Part shown: positions 6,049 to 8,814 of the stretch, piece after piece
How the letters are laid out: every line of letters begins with the position of its first letter
Position numbering within the stretch: position 1 is the first letter of the stretch
Source: Propionibacteriaceae bacterium UBA5174
GTDB taxonomy: Bacteria; Actinomycetota; Actinomycetes; Propionibacteriales; Propionibacteriaceae
Assembly (NCBI GenBank): GCA_002413345.1
Contig: DHWU01000049.1
Span: 1-8,814 of the forward strand
Length of the DNA stretch: 8,814 nucleotides
Direction of reading: 5' to 3'
Program-made: the position numbers and the translations under genes
The notes under the pieces: generated by a model
Seen by the model: only the letters and a program-made list of their open reading frames with translations
Databases searched by the model: none
Told to the model about the DNA's origin: nothing

Positions 6049-6136
6049 TGGCGGCGAGGGTGGGATTCGAACCCACGGAGCCGTTAAGCTCGGCCGCTTT
6101 CAAGGCGGCTGCACTAGTCCACTATGCGACCTCGCC
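6049..6136 (-). tRNA. tRNA-Ser (anticodon UGA), CCA encoded
   Basis: The gene folds fully on the minus strand. The acceptor stem is GGCGAGG/CCTCGCC, the D arm closes with GCAT/GTGC, and the anticodon stem is GCCGC/GCGGC around loop CTTGAAA, giving anticodon TGA (plus-strand bases 6100-6102). A long variable arm with a GAGC/GCTC stem marks a class II serine tRNA, and the T arm is GTGGG-TTCGAAT-CCCAC. Discriminator G is followed by a genomically encoded CCA (6049-6051). It decodes UCA and, by wobble, other UCN codons. Confidence 0.97.
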
Positions 6137-6148
6137 AGAAGCCTGACC

Positions 6149-6176
6149 AGCTTACCGGTTTGGTGAGCCAAGTCAG
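6149..6176 (-). promoter_or_regulatory. Probable tRNA-Ser promoter
   Basis: On the minus strand CTGACT (6171-6176) resembles the -35 hexamer TTGACA at four positions, and TAAGCT (6149-6154) fits TAnnnT after a 16-bp spacer. Transcription would start about 6 nt before the mature 5' end at 6136. Confidence 0.5.
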
Positions 6177-6197
6177 CCACCTGAACTGCGGACGTGC

Positions 6198-6253
6198 CCA
6201 GGGTGGATTGGCCAGGGTGGATCGGCCAGGGTGGATCGGCCAGGGTGGATCGG
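6198..6253. repeat. Four tandem 14-bp repeats (CCAGGGTGGATCGG)
   Basis: Units lie at 6198-6211, 6212-6225, 6226-6239 and 6240-6253. The last three are identical and the first differs by one base (GGATTGG). The 14-bp period is not a multiple of three and precedes the supported start at 6329, so the array is intergenic. It sits upstream of both the divergent tRNA-Ser gene and the quinone oxidoreductase gene. Confidence 0.85.
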
Positions 6254-6269
6254 GCGAACTGGCCGATCC
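6233..6269. repeat. Inverted partner of the tandem repeats forming alternative hairpins
   Basis: CTGGCCGATCC at 6259-6269 is the exact reverse complement of GGATCGGCCAG at 6233-6243, giving an 11-bp stem with a 15-nt loop. It is equally complementary to the copy at 6219-6229, and to the first copy with one change. Several mutually exclusive hairpins can therefore form. No T-run follows on the plus strand, so this is not a standard terminator. Confidence 0.7.
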
Positions 6270-6328
6270 GGGCAGTAGTTGTCACCGGAAAGCATCGGTT
6301 TGCGTGCAGGCCATGGAAAGCTGAGCGC

Positions 6329-7300
6329 ATGCGTATTGTCACAGTGCCCTCCCCTGGCGGCCCAGAAAACCTCGTTCTGGCCGAAGCCGACAAGCCGACT
6401 GCCGCAGCCGGTGAAATTGTCATCGCAGTGGCGGCGGCTGGGGTCAACCGGGCCGACCTGCTACAACGGCAGGGCTTCTATCCGCCCCCACCGGGAATCA
6501 GCGAAGTGATCGGCCTAGAGGTATCAGGTCGGGTCGATTCGGTCGGTGCGGGCGTAACCGATTGGCAGGTGGGCGAGGAGTGCCTCGCGCTCCTTGCCGG
6601 TGGTGGCTATGCCGAGTACGTCAGCGTGCCGGCCGGGCAGGCGATTCGTCCGCCTGCTGGGGTTGGCCTGATCAGCGCAGCTGGCCTGATTGAGGTCGCT
6701 GCCACCGTGGTGTCGAACTTCGACCACGTGCGCTTGACGGCTGGGGAGACCCTGCTCGTGCACGGCGGCGCGGGCGGGATCGGCACCTTCGCCATTCAAT
6801 ACGCCAAAGGGCTGGGTGCACGGGTAATCGCCACCGCCGGAAGCGCGGACAAGCTTGAACTGTGTCGCAATTTGGGCGCTGATCGCGCCATCGACTACCA
6901 CGACGATTGGGCAGCGGCGGTGAACGAAGCGACTGGTGGTGGCGGGGTTGATGTGATCCTCGACGTCATGGGCGCCAAATACCTGGAGGCCAACGTTGCC
7001 GCGCTGGCTACCGGTGGACGCCTAGTCGTGATCGGATTGCAGGGCGGACGCAAGGGCACCCTCGACCTGAGCCGCCTGTTGACCAAACGGGCCACGGTGA
7101 CTGCTACCAACCTCCGCGGACGCCCAGCGACGGAAAAGGCGGCTATCTGCGCCCGGGTGGTGACCCAGGTTTGGCCGCTGATTGCCGCTGGCAAGATCAA
7201 ACTGGCGCCGGAAACGCGGTTCAGCTTCGACCAGATTGCGCAGGCGCATCAGCAACTCGAATCCGGCAAGAACATCGGCAAAGTCGTTGTCTGTTGGTGA
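6329..7300 (+). CDS. NAD(P)H-quinone oxidoreductase, PIG3-type zinc-free MDR
   Basis: This 323-aa cytoplasmic enzyme should reduce quinones or related enones with NADPH. It has the MDR layout: an N-terminal GroES-like domain (about 1-120) with AAGVNRADLLQRQGFYPPPPG (36-56) and VIGLEVSGRVDSVG, then a Rossmann domain (about 120-270) with the cofactor motif HGGAGGIGTFAIQYAK (145-160) and ATAGSADKLELCRNLGADRAIDY. The block LLTKRATVTATNLRGRP (250-266) and the C-terminal GKNIGKVV are typical of the PIG3/qor subgroup, and zinc ligands are absent. Length fits the family. The ATG at 6329 has GGAAAG 8 nt upstream. The frame remains open back through the tandem repeats, but that extension is not MDR-like. 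The physiological substrate is not evident. Confidence 0.93.
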   Translation: MRIVTVPSPGGPENLVLAEADKPTAAAGEIVIAVAAAGVNRADLLQRQGFYPPPPGISEVIGLEVSGRVDSVGAGVTDWQVGEECLALLAGGGYAEYVSVPAGQAIRPPAGVGLISAAGLIEVAATVVSNFDHVRLTAGETLLVHGGAGGIGTFAIQYAKGLGARVIATAGSADKLELCRNLGADRAIDYHDDWAAAVNEATGGGGVDVILDVMGAKYLEANVAALATGGRLVVIGLQGGRKGTLDLSRLLTKRATVTATNLRGRPATEKAAICARVVTQVWPLIAAGKIKLAPETRFSFDQIAQAHQQLESGKNIGKVVVCW

Positions 7301-7314
7301 CCGCCACGTAGAAT
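7287..7314 (+). promoter_or_regulatory. Promoter of the carboxylate-amine ligase gene, beginning inside the 3' end of the oxidoreductase gene
   Basis: TTGTCT (7287-7292) as -35 and TAGAAT (7309-7314) as a near-consensus -10 are separated by 16 bp. Transcription would start near 7321, 24 nt before the TTG start and upstream of the ribosome-binding site. The ligase gene can therefore be expressed independently. Confidence 0.6.
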
Positions 7315-7332
7315 CGCGAAAACCCCCACTGT

Positions 7333-7338
7333 AAGGAG
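7333..7338 (+). promoter_or_regulatory. Ribosome-binding site supporting a TTG start
   Basis: AAGGAG lies 6 nt before the TTG at 7345. No in-frame ATG or GTG lies near this site, so the rare TTG codon is the supported start. Confidence 0.75.
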
Positions 7339-7344
7339 CTCGGC

Positions 7345-8466
7345 TTGCTCATTGACTTCGCTCCATCGGCGCAATCGAGCGTGGGAATCGAATGGGAACT
7401 GGCCCTGGTTGATCTCACCACCGGTGAGTTAGCGCCATTGGCCGAAGCGGTGTTGGCCGCCTGCGGCAGCTCGGATGAAACTCCGATCCGCAAGGAATAC
7501 CTGAAGAATATGGTCGAGTTGGTCTCTGGCGTGCACCGCACGGTGGGCGCTGCGGTGGCCGATCTAGCTGAACAACTCCGCATCCTGCGGTACGCCTTGG
7601 CACCGCTCAATCTGGGTGTGATCGGGGCTGGCAGTCATCCGTTTAGCCGGGCGTCCGAGCAAGAACGGTTCAGCGGATCGCGTTACGACATCGTGGCCGA
7701 GCGCACTGGCTATTGGGGACGCCAGATGGCGATCTGTGGCACCCATGTGCACATTGGCGTTGACGACAAAGCTAAGGCCCTTCCGCTGACGTGTGGGCTG
7801 GCTCGGTTTTACCCCTACCTGCTTGCGGTGAGTTGCTCATCGCCGTACTGGGAGGGCGAAGACACCGCCTATGCCTCGCAACGCACCATGTTGTTTCAAC
7901 AGCTGCCGACCAATGGGTTGCCTTACCCGATGCGATCGTGGGCGGAATTTGAGTCCTACGCGGATGACCTGTTGGAGTGCGGCATGATCAACGTCGCCTC
8001 GGAAATTCGGTGGGATGTGCGCCCAGCGCCAAGATTTGGCACCGTTGAGAATCGCGTGGCCGATTCCGTCCCGACTTTGGCGGAGCTTGGCTGTGTGGCC
8101 GCTCTCACTCAGTGCTTTGCCGAACACGTCTCGCGTGGTTACGAGCACGGGCGCGACGGGGAGCGATTGCCGCCCTGGCTGGTGCGAGAGAACAAGTGGC
8201 GGGCGGCCCGCTATGGCATGGACGCCGAGGTGATCATCCCCGCGGGTGAGGGACGCAGGCAGGTGCCGTTGCGCGAAGGGCTACTGAAATGGGTGGATCG
8301 GCTGACGCCGATTTCGCGAGACCTTGGTTGCGAGGCCGAGCTGGCATTCGCGGCCGAACTGGTTCAAGGCGGCGCTAGTTACGAACGGCAGCGGGCTGCG
8401 GGAAGCCCGCAGTTGGCCTTAAGCCGACTCGTCAAAGAAACCGGAGCCGTCTCGCCTTTCGCTTAG
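7345..8466 (+). CDS. Carboxylate-amine ligase / glutamate-cysteine ligase, GCS2 (YbdK) family
   Basis: This 373-aa ATP-dependent ligase belongs to the family that forms gamma-glutamyl amide bonds, classically glutamate plus cysteine. Visible motifs are VGIEWELALVD (13-23, metal/ATP-binding acidic residues), EYLKNMVELVSG (51-62, substrate-side), CGTHVHIGVDD (131-141), EIRWDVRPAPRFGTVENRVADS (220-241) and RENKWRAARYGMDAE (281-295). Length matches the family. YbdK-type members have weak or uncertain glutamate-cysteine ligase activity, and most actinobacteria use mycothiol rather than glutathione, so the natural substrate is uncertain. It starts with TTG, preceded by a good ribosome-binding site and its own promoter. 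The last 48 bp overlap a gene on the opposite strand. Confidence 0.92.
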   Translation: MLIDFAPSAQSSVGIEWELALVDLTTGELAPLAEAVLAACGSSDETPIRKEYLKNMVELVSGVHRTVGAAVADLAEQLRILRYALAPLNLGVIGAGSHPFSRASEQERFSGSRYDIVAERTGYWGRQMAICGTHVHIGVDDKAKALPLTCGLARFYPYLLAVSCSSPYWEGEDTAYASQRTMLFQQLPTNGLPYPMRSWAEFESYADDLLECGMINVASEIRWDVRPAPRFGTVENRVADSVPTLAELGCVAALTQCFAEHVSRGYEHGRDGERLPPWLVRENKWRAARYGMDAEVIIPAGEGRRQVPLREGLLKWVDRLTPISRDLGCEAELAFAAELVQGGASYERQRAAGSPQLALSRLVKETGAVSPFA

Positions 8467-8814
8467 TTGCAGTCCGAAAGCCTCCGCCACCTGCCGGCGA
8501 ATCTCCGCCATCACCCGAAGGCGAGTCTTGCGGGCATACATGGCGTGGTCCGCAGAAGAGTGGCTAACTAGTTCGACCCCCTCCAGGCGAGAGGCCGCCT
8601 CGGGTCCACCGCGGCGGGTGAAGAGGAGTTCCTCGAGGTCGCTAAAGATCAGTACGGTGCGCCATGACCGACTGCTGGTGCCGTCCAGGAAGGGGCCGAC
8701 TTCGCCTCGTCCCAGCCAGCGATCCCGCAACCGGCGAAGCCAAACCGGGGCCCAATGCAAATACGCTCGCCGCAGCACGTTCATGATCGGATTTGGGCAA
8801 TCCTCGGGAAGGAT
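8419..8814 (-). CDS. C-terminal part of an unidentified protein, possibly an alpha/beta hydrolase; 5' end outside the window
   Basis: The frame runs from the window edge (8814) to a TAA at 8419-8421, giving 131 codons plus stop. An ATG at 8784 exists, but the codons before it (ILPEDCPNPI) are open and protein-like, so the gene most likely begins outside the window. Numbering from that ATG, there is a basic amphipathic stretch WAPVWLRRLRDRWLGRG (11-27), then WRTVLIFSDLEELL (41-54), GVELVSHSSADHAMYARKTR (69-88) and a final helix RLRVMAEIRRQVAEAF. A strand ending in an acidic residue, then a strand plus Asp-His, then a closing helix is the order of the acid and His ends of an alpha/beta-hydrolase triad, which is my inference. 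I do not recognise the family. It overlaps the ligase gene tail-to-tail by 48 bp. Confidence 0.65.
   Translation of the reverse strand: MLPEDCPNPIMNVLRRAYLHWAPVWLRRLRDRWLGRGEVGPFLDGTSSRSWRTVLIFSDLEELLFTRRGGPEAASRLEGVELVSHSSADHAMYARKTRLRVMAEIRRQVAEAFGLQLSERRDGSGFFDESA

Noticed and set aside
6198..6253. CRISPR array
   Set aside because: The repeats are 14 bp, directly adjacent with no spacers, and no cas genes are present; it is a simple tandem repeat.
6049..6269. Integration site or mobile element at the tRNA-Ser gene
   Set aside because: I see no integrase and no recognisable duplicated tRNA 3' end nearby; flanking genes are ordinary chromosomal genes.
6194..6328. N-terminal extension of the oxidoreductase through the tandem repeats
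   Set aside because: The extension encodes repeat-derived sequence unlike any MDR enzyme; the ATG at 6329 has a ribosome-binding site and the family N-terminus.

Overview
The window looks like chromosomal DNA from an actinobacterium of moderate GC content (about 60% by eye). The protein families, the apparently leaderless GTG-started gene, the GTG/TTG starts and the TAnnnT-type -10 boxes all fit that group. I cannot name a genus. Apart from one orphan secreted nuclease, the content is housekeeping and cell-envelope related. I see no insertion sequence, phage gene, CRISPR array or integrase.

Layout: (1) 2-667 (+), the 3' part of a membrane-anchored or secreted DUF1524-type HNH nuclease. (2) 668-1008, a gene-free stretch with a perfect 11-bp GC-rich hairpin at 807-840, whose U-tract reads best on the minus strand. 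(3) 1009-1856 (+), a two-gene unit: a 97-aa protein of a family usually labelled 'VapB antitoxin' but with ParB-like sequence features and no toxin beside it, then a membrane-anchored LytR_C-domain protein. (4) 1859-3340 (-), a CPA1-type K+/H+ antiporter with a C-terminal RCK_C (TrkA_C) domain, which converges on the LytR_C gene with a 2-bp gap. (5) 3505-4345 (+), a 55-aa membrane miniprotein almost fused to a bacterial PH-domain (YdbS-like) membrane protein. (6) 4427-6034 (+), a multi-pass LCP (LytR-CpsA-Psr) cell-wall ligase. (7) 6049-6136 (-), a complete tRNA-Ser(UGA) with encoded CCA. (8) 6137-6328, intergenic DNA with the likely tRNA promoter and four 14-bp tandem repeats facing an inverted partner. 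(9) 6329-7300 (+), a PIG3-type quinone oxidoreductase. (10) 7345-8466 (+), a TTG-started carboxylate-amine/glutamate-cysteine ligase with its own promoter. (11) 8419-8814 (-), the C-terminal end of what may be an alpha/beta hydrolase, overlapping the ligase gene tail-to-tail by 48 bp.

Functionally, three loci touch the envelope: the LCP ligase (transfer of polymers to peptidoglycan), the free-standing LytR_C protein and the PH-domain membrane pair. The antiporter handles K+/pH homeostasis. The ligase and quinone oxidoreductase suggest small-molecule or redox metabolism. The least explained items are the miniprotein/PH pair, the orphan 'antitoxin' with its LytR_C partner, the tandem-repeat/hairpin block beside the tRNA and the minus-facing terminator with no visible minus-strand gene. 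I did not find a convincing new multi-gene system.
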